The notes under the pieces were generated by a model. That model was not told where the DNA came from, ran no database searches, and saw nothing but the letters and a program-made list of their open reading frames with translations. Positions 29,597-37,610 of a DNA stretch of 64,000 bases are shown piece after piece (positions within the stretch are counted from its first letter, which is position 1; each line of letters starts with the position of its first letter). Origin of the DNA: Phycisphaerales bacterium (GTDB lineage: Bacteria; Planctomycetota; Phycisphaerae; Phycisphaerales; UBA1924); contig JADLGW010000012.1 of the NCBI GenBank assembly GCA_020849105.1, positions 1-64,000 of the forward strand, given 5' to 3'. A program made the position numbers and the translations under genes.

Positions 29597-31645
29597 ATGG
29601 CCAAGAGGCGAGAAAACCCGACGCTGGAGGCTCCTTCCCAGGATGCCCGGGGCGACCGTGCCCCGGGTCCGGGCGGCGCGGACGGCAAGAAGCCCCAGGC
29701 GGCCACAGGCATGCCGCCGGCCCGCGGGATGGTCGGCATGATCGCGGTGGTCCTGTCGATCGGCCTGCTGCTGCTGCTCTACAACTCCAACTCGCCGGGG
29801 GCCCGCATCAGCCTCGACCAGTTCGAGACCAAGTGGAAGAATCACGAGATCGTGGAGCCGGTGGAGATCCGTGACACGACGATCATCGCCTGGCAGAAGG
29901 CGGGCCCGGACGGCGACAAGACCAAACTCTCGATCGCCCTGCCGCCGCTGGCCGCGGAGACGATCACCAAGCGCGTCATGGACATCACCGGCGGCAAGGT
30001 GCTGACGGTGCGGAGCCCGGACTGGGTGCCGGTCCTCTGGTTCTTTGCCCCCATCATCCTGCTGATCGTCCTGTTCTGGGTGATCTCCCGCGGGCTGCGC
30101 AACGTCGGGGCGGGCGGGGGGATGCTCGGGTCCTTCGGCAAGTCTCGCCACCGCGTGATGTCGAAGGAGATGACCGGGGTGACCTTCGCCGACGTCGCGG
30201 GCGTCGATGAGGCCAAGGACGAGGTCGGCGAGATCATCGAGTTCCTCAGGAATCCGAAGAAGTTCACGAAACTCGGCGGGCGCATCCCCCGGGGTGTGCT
30301 GCTGGTGGGCGAGCCCGGCTGCGGCAAGACGCTGCTGGCCAAGGCCATCGCCGGCGAGGCGGACGTGCCGTTCTTCTCGATCAGCGGGTCGGACTTCGTG
30401 GAGATGTTCGTGGGCGTCGGCGCCAGCCGCGTCCGCGACCTGTTCAAGCAGGCCAAGGACTCCGCCCCCTGCATCATCTTCCTGGACGAGATCGACGCCG
30501 TGGGGCGGCGCCGCGGCGGCGGGTTCACCACGGGCGGCCACGACGAGCGTGAGCAGACCCTGAACGCGATCCTGGTCGAGATGGACGGGTTCGCGTCCAG
30601 CGACGGCGTGATCGTGATCGCGGCGACCAACCGCCCGGACGTGCTGGACCCCGCGCTCATCCGCCCGGGCCGCTTCGACCGCCAGATCGTTGTGCCGCTG
30701 CCGGACGTCAAGGGACGCCTGGAGATCCTGAAGGTCCACGCCAAGAAGGTCAAACTCGGGCCCAACGTGGAACTGGAGCGGATCGCCCGCGGCACGCCCA
30801 TGTTCAGCGGGGCGGACCTGGCCGCGATCATCAACGAGGCCGCCATCGCCGCCACGATGCAGAACAAGGACTTCGTCGAGCAGGAGGACCTGGAGGAGGC
30901 CCGGGCCAAGGTCAAGTTCGGGCGCGCCAAGAAGTCCCGCGTCCGCGAGAAGGAGGAGAACAAACTGGTCGCCTACCACGAGGCCGGCCACGCCGTGCTC
31001 CAGTGCCTGATCCCCGACGCCGACCCGCTGCACAAGGTCACGATCATCCCGCGCGGCCAGATGGGCGGGGCCACCTTCTCCCTGCCGGAGAAGGACCGCA
31101 TGGGCTACTCGCTCAAGTGGATCTCCGCGACCATGAAGATGGCCTGCGGCGGTCGCATCGCCGAGGAGCGGGCGATGGGCGACGCCTCCAGCGGCGCCGC
31201 CTCCGACATCGCCCAGGTCACGCGCATGGCGCGCACGATGGTCGAGGAATGGGGGATGAGCCCGCGCCTCGGCTTCATCCGCTATGCCGGCGAGGACACC
31301 CGCGAGTCGTTCATCCAGGACAAGGGCTACTCGGAGGACACCGCCCGGGTGATCGACGAGGAGATCCGCAGGATCGTGGACGAGGCGTACCAGGAGGCCG
31401 CGAGGCTCCTCACCGAGAACTGGGAGAAGGTCGAGGTTCTTGCCACCGCCCTCCTGAAGTACGAAACGCTCACCGCCGACGAGGTCCACCGCCTGATGCG
31501 CGGCGAGCCGCTCGACAAGCCGACCGTGAGCGAACTGCTCGCCGCCGAGTCCCGCCGCCGCGCCCGCGAGGAGACCGCCGCGAAGGTGAAGGCCCGCGAG
31601 GAGCCGGGCACGCCGCCGGGCAGCGCCCTGCCCAGGCCGGCGTGA
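29597..31645 (+). CDS. ftsH: ATP-dependent zinc metalloprotease FtsH
   Basis: 682 residues from the ATG at 29597; an in-frame GTG four codons upstream is possible. Two membrane helices ([17 protein letters not shown] and [16 protein letters not shown]) flank a short periplasmic domain. The AAA+ module has Walker A GEPGCGKT (~238), Walker [10 protein letters not shown] and the SRH (RPGRFDRQI). The zinc motif HEAGH (~461) makes the protease. FtsH degrades misfolded membrane and regulatory proteins. Gene order next to BamD/LptE is not diagnostic. Confidence 0.97.
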   Translation: MAKRRENPTLEAPSQDARGDRAPGPGGADGKKPQAATGMPPARGMVGMIAVVLSIGLLLLLYNSNSPGARISLDQFETKWKNHEIVEPVEIRDTTIIAWQKAGPDGDKTKLSIALPPLAAETITKRVMDITGGKVLTVRSPDWVPVLWFFAPIILLIVLFWVISRGLRNVGAGGGMLGSFGKSRHRVMSKEMTGVTFADVAGVDEAKDEVGEIIEFLRNPKKFTKLGGRIPRGVLLVGEPGCGKTLLAKAIAGEADVPFFSISGSDFVEMFVGVGASRVRDLFKQAKDSAPCIIFLDEIDAVGRRRGGGFTTGGHDEREQTLNAILVEMDGFASSDGVIVIAATNRPDVLDPALIRPGRFDRQIVVPLPDVKGRLEILKVHAKKVKLGPNVELERIARGTPMFSGADLAAIINEAAIAATMQNKDFVEQEDLEEARAKVKFGRAKKSRVREKEENKLVAYHEAGHAVLQCLIPDADPLHKVTIIPRGQMGGATFSLPEKDRMGYSLKWISATMKMACGGRIAEERAMGDASSGAASDIAQVTRMARTMVEEWGMSPRLGFIRYAGEDTRESFIQDKGYSEDTARVIDEEIRRIVDEAYQEAARLLTENWEKVEVLATALLKYETLTADEVHRLMRGEPLDKPTVSELLAAESRRRAREETAAKVKAREEPGTPPGSALPRPA

Positions 31646-31746
31646 CCGCCTTGTCGCCCGCCGCGACCGGCCGGGCCTGAAGACTTGCGCCCGCCACTCG
31701 GCGGGGCCGACCATCGGCGCCTCTCCGCACGGGTATCCTTCCGCCC

Positions 31747-32991
31747 ATGACGACCGCGACGTTCCGTTCCCTGCCCTTCATGGGCGTCATCCGCGTCAAC
31801 AACGAGGCCATGAAGGTCGGCTGGCGCATGGGCGACCCCGACTGGACCAACCTCGGGCAGGGCCAGCCGGAGGTCGGTGAGATCCCCGGGGCTCCGGCGC
31901 GGTTGTCCCGTATCGACCTTGCCCCGACCGACCATGCCTACGGCCCGGTCGAGGGGCTGCCGGAACTGCGGCAGGCGGTGGCGGACCACTACAACCGGCT
32001 GTTCCGTCACGGCAAGGCATCGCGTTACACCCCGGACAACGTCGCCATCGCGGCCGGCGGGCGTCTGGCCCTTTCCCGCATCGGATCGGCGCTGAACACG
32101 GGGCGGCTGGGCTATTTCACGCCGGATTACACGGCGTACGAGGACATGATGACGACGTTCCAGCGGATTGACCCCGCGTGGATCGAACTGCGCCCGGAGG
32201 CCGGTTTCAGGATCACGCCGGGGGCGCTGGAGGATCGGGTTGTCAGCGGGGGGATCGGCGCACTGCTCATCTCCAACCCGTGCAACCCGACCGGCGTCGT
32301 CATCGAGGGTGATGAACTGGGCCAGTGGGTCGCGATGGCCCGGCGGCGCAACTGCACGCTCCTGATGGACGAGTTCTACTCGCACTATGTCTTCACCGGC
32401 GGGAGGGCCGGCGCGGGCCCGGTGAGCGCCGCGGCGTTTGTGGAGGACGTGGACAGGGATCCGGTGGTGATCGTGGACGGGCTGACCAAGTGCTACCGGT
32501 ATCCGGGGTGGCGCGTCGGCTGGGTTCTGGCCCCGCGCGAGGTCATCCGGACCATGACGGCCGCCGGCAGTTTCCTGGACGGGGGACCGGGGCGGCCGAT
32601 CCAGCGGGCCGCGCTCGAGGTGCTCCGCCCGGAGCGGGCCGACCGGGAGACCGGGGCCGTCCGCGCCTATTTCGCGGAGAAGCAGCACCTGACCGTGACC
32701 CGACTTCGTGAACTCGGTGTCGAGTTCCCCGCCGAGCCCCGCGGCACGTTCTACGCCTGGGGCAGTGTCGCGAAACTCCCGGCCCCGCTCAACGACGGCG
32801 TGGGGTTCATGAAGGAGGGGTTCACGCACCGCGTGCTGACGGTGCCGGGCGAGTACTTCGACGTGAACCCGAACCGTTCGCGCCCTGGCGCCTCACCGCT
32901 GGCCCGGTTCGTCCGGTTCAGTTTCGGGCCGCCGATGGACAACCTGCGCGCCGGGCTCGACCGACTGGCCGCGATGGTGAGAGGGGCGTAG
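31747..32991 (+). CDS. Class I/II PLP-dependent aminotransferase
   Basis: 414 residues of fold-type I aminotransferase layout. The PLP Lys is in DGLTKCYRYPGWRVGW (near residue 250). Upstream are NPCNPTGV (cofactor-Asn motif) and DEFYSHYVF (DEF/Y that holds the PLP). The substrate Arg is in FVRFSFG near the end. This could be an alanine/aspartate-type or a biosynthetic aminotransferase; the window has no pathway partner to decide. Confidence 0.87.
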   Translation: MTTATFRSLPFMGVIRVNNEAMKVGWRMGDPDWTNLGQGQPEVGEIPGAPARLSRIDLAPTDHAYGPVEGLPELRQAVADHYNRLFRHGKASRYTPDNVAIAAGGRLALSRIGSALNTGRLGYFTPDYTAYEDMMTTFQRIDPAWIELRPEAGFRITPGALEDRVVSGGIGALLISNPCNPTGVVIEGDELGQWVAMARRRNCTLLMDEFYSHYVFTGGRAGAGPVSAAAFVEDVDRDPVVIVDGLTKCYRYPGWRVGWVLAPREVIRTMTAAGSFLDGGPGRPIQRAALEVLRPERADRETGAVRAYFAEKQHLTVTRLRELGVEFPAEPRGTFYAWGSVAKLPAPLNDGVGFMKEGFTHRVLTVPGEYFDVNPNRSRPGASPLARFVRFSFGPPMDNLRAGLDRLAAMVRGA

Positions 32992-33002
32992 CGCCGGGAC
33001 GG

Positions 33003-33635
33003 CTACTTCTTCTCCGCGTCCTTCTTCCGCCGGGCCGCGACGCCCGGGTCGGCGTCGATGATCCGCTTGACAATCGTCTCGGTCAGGCGGTCGGCCGGAT
33101 CGAGCGGGAACCCCTGCCACCGCACCACGCCGTCGGTGGAGATCACCAGGACGTGCGGAATCCCTCGCACGTCGATCTCCGTCGCGGTCCGGCTCCGCGT
33201 ATCGATCGCCTGGGTGTAGGCCATCTCGTTGTCTTCCATGAACCGGCGCACCTTCGACGGCTGCTCGTTGCTGATCCCGATCACGACCAGGTCGTCCCTG
33301 AACTTCTTCTGCAGCGCGTTCAGTTCGGGGATGGTGGCGCGGCACGGCGGGCACCACGTCGCCCAGAAGTCAATGAGGACGACCCTGCCCTCCTTCACCG
33401 GGTGGTCGGTCAACATCTCTTCCACAATGAGTTCCGGGGCCTTCCGCCCACGCAGGTCCTTCCCGGCGTGAATGTCCTTTTTCACGATCTCCGGCCATGC
33501 AGGACCGTCGCTCGCGGCGGGGGCCGCGGACGGGGCGTCAGCGGCGGGAGGGTTGGGCGTCGAATCCTGGGCGTGCGTCGCCGTGCCGGCGACACCAAGC
33601 AGCACGCACGCAAGCCACGTCGGTCGGATGCTCAT
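33003..33635 (-). CDS. TlpA-like thiol-disulfide oxidoreductase
   Basis: 210 residues, starting at the ATG at 33635. A signal peptide (MSIRPTWLACVLLGVAGT) places it outside the cytoplasm. A Pro/Ala-rich linker precedes the thioredoxin fold with the redox site WCPPC at residues 94-98 (LIDFWATWCPPCRATIP) and a cis-Pro region (RGIPHVLVI). It probably reduces apocytochrome c or CuA thiols, which would suit the caa3 oxidase to the left. The tail is Lys/Arg-rich (VAARRKKDAEKK). Confidence 0.88.
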   Translation of the reverse strand: MSIRPTWLACVLLGVAGTATHAQDSTPNPPAADAPSAAPAASDGPAWPEIVKKDIHAGKDLRGRKAPELIVEEMLTDHPVKEGRVVLIDFWATWCPPCRATIPELNALQKKFRDDLVVIGISNEQPSKVRRFMEDNEMAYTQAIDTRSRTATEIDVRGIPHVLVISTDGVVRWQGFPLDPADRLTETIVKRIIDADPGVAARRKKDAEKK

Positions 33636-33715
33636 TCGGCGCCTCCTTCGGCGCACCAATCATAGTGCCGTACCGACTTGACACCCGGCACGACCCCGTT
33701 ACCCTGCCGTTGTCA

Positions 33716-33914
33716 TCGGTGCCCCGTGCGCGGACCGCGCGCCCGGGGTGAAAAGGGAAGCGTGGTGAGGTCCGCACGGACCGAATCCACCGCGGACGCG
33801 CCGCCGTGAAGGGCGGGTAGACGGCTACCCACCGGGCACACGCGCCACTGGTCGCCGCGAGCGACCGGGAAGGCAAGCCCGGACAGGCCCGAAGCCGGAA
33901 GACCTGCCGACGAC
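33716..33914 (+). promoter_or_regulatory. Cobalamin (B12) riboswitch
   Basis: The stretch matches the AdoCbl-class consensus element by element: GGGGTGAAAAGGGAAGC, then GGTGAGG with a paired insert (GGTCCGCACGGACC) and GAATCCACC, a GCCGCCGTGA segment, GCCACTGG, CCGGGAAGGC, then AGCCGGAAGACCTGCC. The B12 box (about 33891-33908) and its GGCAAGCCCGG neighbour are intact. Orientation is plus, so it controls the gene at 34108. No other B12 gene is visible in the window. Confidence 0.93.
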
Positions 33915-33918
33915 AACC

Positions 33919-33966
33919 GACCCCGGCGAACCGGGGCCGGGCTTGGCGGCCCCCGCGAACGGGGCG
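33919..33966 (+). promoter_or_regulatory. Two CGAA-tetraloop hairpins in the leader after the B12 riboswitch
   Basis: CCCCGG-CGAA-CCGGGG (33921-33936) and CCCCG-CGAA-CGGGG (33951-33964) follow the B12 box directly. Neither has a downstream T-run, so they are not ordinary intrinsic terminators. They could act as the expression platform, or pair with the riboswitch in the unbound state. The leader continues for about 140 bases before the start codon. Confidence 0.5.
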
Positions 33967-34107
33967 GCTCGAGCGCCGGCGTGCCCGTTCCCGGCCGCCT
34001 CGCACTCCGCCGCATCCAACCCATCGCAAGGGCCCGGTCGTCACGGGACCGTCCCGCGCGCACACGGGACGCTGCTGGCCCCGTCCGGGGGCCGGAGGTT
34101 CGTCCGC

Positions 34108-34884
34108 ATGGTCCGCAGCGTTGTTGTTGTTGTTGTCGCCGCCGCCGCGCCCGCGTTCGGCCAATGGGCCGCGCACGTCGAGTCCTATGTGCCCGGTGCC
34201 GGCGTGCCCGCGGGGTATGAAGAGCCGTCGCACGCCCTGGGGCAGCCCTCACGCATGACCAGTTTCGGGGCCGTGTCCCCGTTCAACCCGCCGTTTGACG
34301 CGTCCGACCTGGTTTCCATCGGCGCGGGCGGTTCGCTCGTCCTTCGCTTCGACGAGCCGATCACCGACAACCCGCTCCACGAGTTCGGCGTAGACCTCAT
34401 CGTCTTTGGCAACACCGGCTACATCGATTCCGCCTGGCCCGGCGGAGTCTGGGGCGGCGTTCTGGGGGACGGCCGCGGCCTGATCGAGGTCAGCGCCGAC
34501 GGGAGCGACTGGCGTGCGGTGACGCCGCTGGCGGATTCACCGTACCCGACGCTCGGGTATTCCGATCTCTCCGACCCTTACGCACCCGGCCCGGGACTGG
34601 TCCCCTCCGACTTCACGCGGCCTGTGAACCCCGCGTTCGAGCCCACCCTGGGAACAACCTTTGACGAGATTCGCGCCGCGTACAGCGGCTCCGGCGGCGG
34701 CACGGGCGTGGACATCGGCGAGTCTGGCCTCGCGTCCATTTCGTATGTGCGGATCACCAACCCCGTCGCCAGCGGGCATGTGGAAGTCGATGCCATCGCC
34801 GCGGTCTCTGTGCCCGGCCCCGGCGGGCTCGCGTGCTTGACGCTGGCGGCGGTCTTCGGCTCGCGTCGCCGGGGGTGCGCGTGA
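34108..34884 (+). CDS. PEP-CTERM-like surface protein under the B12 riboswitch
   Basis: 258 residues. The ATG at 34108 follows a GGAGG at 34094-34098 and opens a signal peptide (MVRSVVVVVVAAAAPAFG). The mature domain is strand-rich, with the conserved run PFDASDLVSIGAGGSLVLRF and DLIVFGNTGY. The C-terminus is a PEP-CTERM-like sorting tail: VPGPGG, a short hydrophobic span (LACLTLAAVFG), then SRRRG. It would be displayed on or released from the cell surface. As first gene after the cobalamin riboswitch it is expected to be off when B12 is plentiful. It overlaps the next gene by four bases. Confidence 0.85.
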   Translation: MVRSVVVVVVAAAAPAFGQWAAHVESYVPGAGVPAGYEEPSHALGQPSRMTSFGAVSPFNPPFDASDLVSIGAGGSLVLRFDEPITDNPLHEFGVDLIVFGNTGYIDSAWPGGVWGGVLGDGRGLIEVSADGSDWRAVTPLADSPYPTLGYSDLSDPYAPGPGLVPSDFTRPVNPAFEPTLGTTFDEIRAAYSGSGGGTGVDIGESGLASISYVRITNPVASGHVEVDAIAAVSVPGPGGLACLTLAAVFGSRRRGCA

Positions 34885-36401
34885 GGCCGGCATGGGTGAC
34901 GGTGTGCGGGATGCTCGCGGCCGCGGGCGCCCGGGCGCAGGACTGGACGCACCTGGCAGGCAACCCGCAGCGGGTGAGCGTGGCCGCGGCCGCGGTTGTC
35001 CCGGACACGCCGCGGTGGGTCGTCACGAGCGACGAACTCGGGCGGCCGGTCACGTTCTACGGGCAGTCGGGTGTCGTGACGCTGGGCCAGCGGGTTTACG
35101 CCCGCGGCGTCTCCGGCGGGGTGTCGCGGCTGCTGGCGGTGTCGCGGACAACTGGTGTGGTCGTGTGGAGCGCGCCGGTTCCCGCGCCCGTGCTGGAGTC
35201 CTGGGCGGCGCCCACGGTGGATGCGGGGAACGCGGCGGTCCTCGTGGCGGATGGGCCGGCCCTTACGGCGATCGACGCGGCGACCGGTGGTCAGCGGTGG
35301 CAGGCTCCCATGCCGCGCCCGCTGGTGAGCGTTTCGCCGGTGGTCACGGGCGACCTGCACCCCCGTGACCGGGCGTTCGTGGTCGATTACGACGGGGTGG
35401 GCGTCGGCGGGCGGCTGCACTGCATCAACGTCGATCCCTTCGACGCCGCGCTCAACCCGCACCAGCCGGGTGATGAACTGTGGTCGGCCCCGGTCGGCGG
35501 CACGTCCGGGAGCACCGCGGCGTACGCTGCCGGCGTCGTCTATGTGGCCTCGGCGTCGGATCCGGCGGGGTCCAGCGCGGGCGTCGTGTACGCGTTTCCG
35601 GCCGGGTCCACATCGTCCCCAGACCCGCTGTGGGCGACGCCGAACACCGAGCCGCTCGGATTCTTCGGCGGTGTGGCGGTGGAGGGCGGCGGGGTGTACG
35701 CCGCGTCGTACGCCTTCTCCGGGGGGATCGACGCGGCCAACCTTGTGAAACTGGACGCCGCGACGGGAGCGCCGTTGTGGTCGGTGCCCTGCAACCGTAC
35801 GTCGTCGATTCCGGTGCCGCTGCCGGGCGGCCTCGTCGCGCTGTCGGGCGGTCTCCGTGGATTCGGGACGGTGCCGAGCGTGCAAGTGTTCCGCGACGAG
35901 GGCCCGTCCGCGGCGCGTCTGTGGGACTCCGCGCTGGGCTCCTGGCATGACGACAACCTGAACGGGCAGATGGACCCGGGCGAGTACCTGCTCGTCGGCG
36001 GGTGGACCCAGCAGCCCGTGATGACCGCGTCCGGGCTGCTGATCGGTGCGCTCCCGGCCGGGCCCAGCACCACGGGCGCGCCCGCGGACCTCTACCTGCT
36101 GGACATCGATCAGCATCCATCCAGCCCGGCGTTCGTGATGGCACACTTCGTCGGCGCCGGGGCCAGCCCCGCGGTCGCGGACGGATGGGCGTTCACCGTC
36201 GGCCCCGCCGGCCTGTACGCATTCGCGCCGCCCTGCGGGCCCGATTGCAACGCTGACGGCTCGCTGAACCTCGCCGACTTCGGCTGCTTCCAGACCCGAT
36301 TCGCACTCGGTGAGCCCTACGCCGACTGCAACGGCGACGGCGTGCGGAACCTGGCGGACTTCGGGTGCTTCCAGACGCTGTTTGCCCTGGGTTGTCCGTG
36401 A
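34881..36401 (+). CDS. PQQ-type beta-propeller protein with a C-terminal GC-type dockerin
   Basis: 506 residues, from the GTG at 34881 inside the preceding stop. Signal peptide (VTVCGMLAAAGARAQ). Residues 25-450 have blade-like repeats: LAVSRTTGVVVWSAPVP, LTAIDAATGGQRWQAP, LVKLDAATGAPLWSVP. The end is two copies of the dockerin unit (DCNADGSLNLADFGCFQTRF and DCNGDGVRNLADFGCFQTLF, then ALGCP). Beta-propellers include BtuG, the B12-binding surface protein of Bacteroides, so a B12-capture role is conceivable. That link is inference from context; the blades do not prove it. Confidence 0.85.
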   Translation: MRPAWVTVCGMLAAAGARAQDWTHLAGNPQRVSVAAAAVVPDTPRWVVTSDELGRPVTFYGQSGVVTLGQRVYARGVSGGVSRLLAVSRTTGVVVWSAPVPAPVLESWAAPTVDAGNAAVLVADGPALTAIDAATGGQRWQAPMPRPLVSVSPVVTGDLHPRDRAFVVDYDGVGVGGRLHCINVDPFDAALNPHQPGDELWSAPVGGTSGSTAAYAAGVVYVASASDPAGSSAGVVYAFPAGSTSSPDPLWATPNTEPLGFFGGVAVEGGGVYAASYAFSGGIDAANLVKLDAATGAPLWSVPCNRTSSIPVPLPGGLVALSGGLRGFGTVPSVQVFRDEGPSAARLWDSALGSWHDDNLNGQMDPGEYLLVGGWTQQPVMTASGLLIGALPAGPSTTGAPADLYLLDIDQHPSSPAFVMAHFVGAGASPAVADGWAFTVGPAGLYAFAPPCGPDCNADGSLNLADFGCFQTRFALGEPYADCNGDGVRNLADFGCFQTLFALGCP

Positions 36402-36421
36402 GAGGACGCGAAGGCCGCGAC

Positions 36422-37360
36422 ATGCGAAGCAGAGATGGAACGCGGAGTTCGGCGGGGATCCGGGGCGAAGCCCAGTTGGCACCGGCATCGCTGCGCCTCC
36501 GGGCTCTTCGCATTCACGGTCTTCTGTCCATCCTCGTTCCCCCGCACCCACCGCGCTCACTCCGCGCCTTCACACTACTCGAACTGCTGGTCAGCATCAG
36601 CGTGATCTCGCTGCTGATCGGCCTGCTGCTGCCGGCCCTCGGCGCGTCCCGCCGCACCGCGCACACGGTTCAGTGTTCCTCGAACCAGCGGCAACTCGTC
36701 CTCGCCTGGACTCTCTACGCCGCCGACTACCGCGGCTTCTGTGCGCCGGCGGCGCGCGAATCCGACCCGGCGGGCCCCGTGTACTGGTGGGGGCGCGTCG
36801 CCGGCGGCGCGACTCCCACGGTCATCCGTGACGACGGCCTGCTCTCGCCGTACCTCGCCGATTCCCTGCACGAGGGCTCCGTGCTCGAGTGTCCCGCGCA
36901 GCCCTGGGGGTCCTACCGTGCCCAGCCCATGTCCATCCCGGCCCCCGGACAGCCGACGAGCACCTACGGGTACAACGGGTACGGCCTTTGCCCACCGGCG
37001 GCTCCCGGGTGGAACCTCTCCATCGGTGCGCAGCGATGGCAACGCGTCGACGACCTCGCGCAGCCCAGCGGCGTGTTTGTGTTCGCCGATGCGATGCTCC
37101 CCGGCACGCCCATCCGAAACTCCGCACTCCTGGACCCGCCCTTGTTGTTCACCGGTGGTGCCTGGTCCCCCAACTCCTCGCCCACGACGGTCTTTCGCCA
37201 CCTGGGCGGGCCCTTTGGCTCCGTGTCCGCCGGTCGCGCCGACGGCAGCGCCACGCTGGCCGCGGCCGAGGGCGCCTGGCTCACGCATCCGAACCTGCGC
37301 ATAGGCTCCGTCGGCATGGACAACGAGCACTACGTTCCGGGCTGGGTTCTGTGGCGCTGA
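36422..37360 (+). CDS. Prepilin-type (DUF1559-like) secreted protein in the B12 operon
   Basis: 312 residues from the ATG at 36422. A type IV prepilin-like motif, RAFTLLELLVSISVISLLIG, lies at residues 48-67, so the leader would be ~49 residues, much longer than usual. No closer ATG/GTG is in frame; the start is uncertain. The mature part contains an H-x9-DG-like arrangement (FRHLGGPFGSVSAGRADG) and a VFADAMLPG element common in planctomycete 'DUF1559' proteins, plus PYLADSLHEGSVLECPA. It follows the propeller gene by 20 bases and overlaps the next gene. Probably extracellular, with unknown role. Confidence 0.75.
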   Translation: MRSRDGTRSSAGIRGEAQLAPASLRLRALRIHGLLSILVPPHPPRSLRAFTLLELLVSISVISLLIGLLLPALGASRRTAHTVQCSSNQRQLVLAWTLYAADYRGFCAPAARESDPAGPVYWWGRVAGGATPTVIRDDGLLSPYLADSLHEGSVLECPAQPWGSYRAQPMSIPAPGQPTSTYGYNGYGLCPPAAPGWNLSIGAQRWQRVDDLAQPSGVFVFADAMLPGTPIRNSALLDPPLLFTGGAWSPNSSPTTVFRHLGGPFGSVSAGRADGSATLAAAEGAWLTHPNLRIGSVGMDNEHYVPGWVLWR

Positions 37361-37602
37361 GTCCTGATGACCTGCCTGATGGGCCGGTGGACCGCTGCCT
37401 GTGCGCCGGCGTCACGTTTGCCGAGTTCAAGAGGCGCGCCGACCGGACCGGTGCGACCATGGATGAACTCCAGCGTGCCACCGGATGCGGCAGAGGCTGC
37501 GGCCTCTGCCGGCCCTACCTGGTGCTGGCCCTCAGGACCGGCAGGACACGGCTGCCGGTGCTGAGCCCCGCCCAGTTCAGTGACCTGGGCGTGTCGCCTT
37601 AG
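37351..37602 (+). CDS. BFD-like [2Fe-2S]-binding small protein
   Basis: 83 residues from the GTG at 37351, which overlaps the preceding stop by 10 bases. A CLCAGVTFAEFKRRADRTGA stretch followed by TGCGRGCGLCRPY fits the BFD-type (bacterioferritin-associated ferredoxin-like) fold, with Cys pairs CxC and CxxC and ~32 residues between. Such domains hold a [2Fe-2S] cluster and regulate iron or redox enzymes. As the last gene of a B12-riboswitch operon it is unexpected. It could form a cytoplasmic partner for an as yet unlinked transporter or reductase. Confidence 0.75.
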   Translation: MALSPDDLPDGPVDRCLCAGVTFAEFKRRADRTGATMDELQRATGCGRGCGLCRPYLVLALRTGRTRLPVLSPAQFSDLGVSP

Positions 37603-37610
37603 CGCCACAA

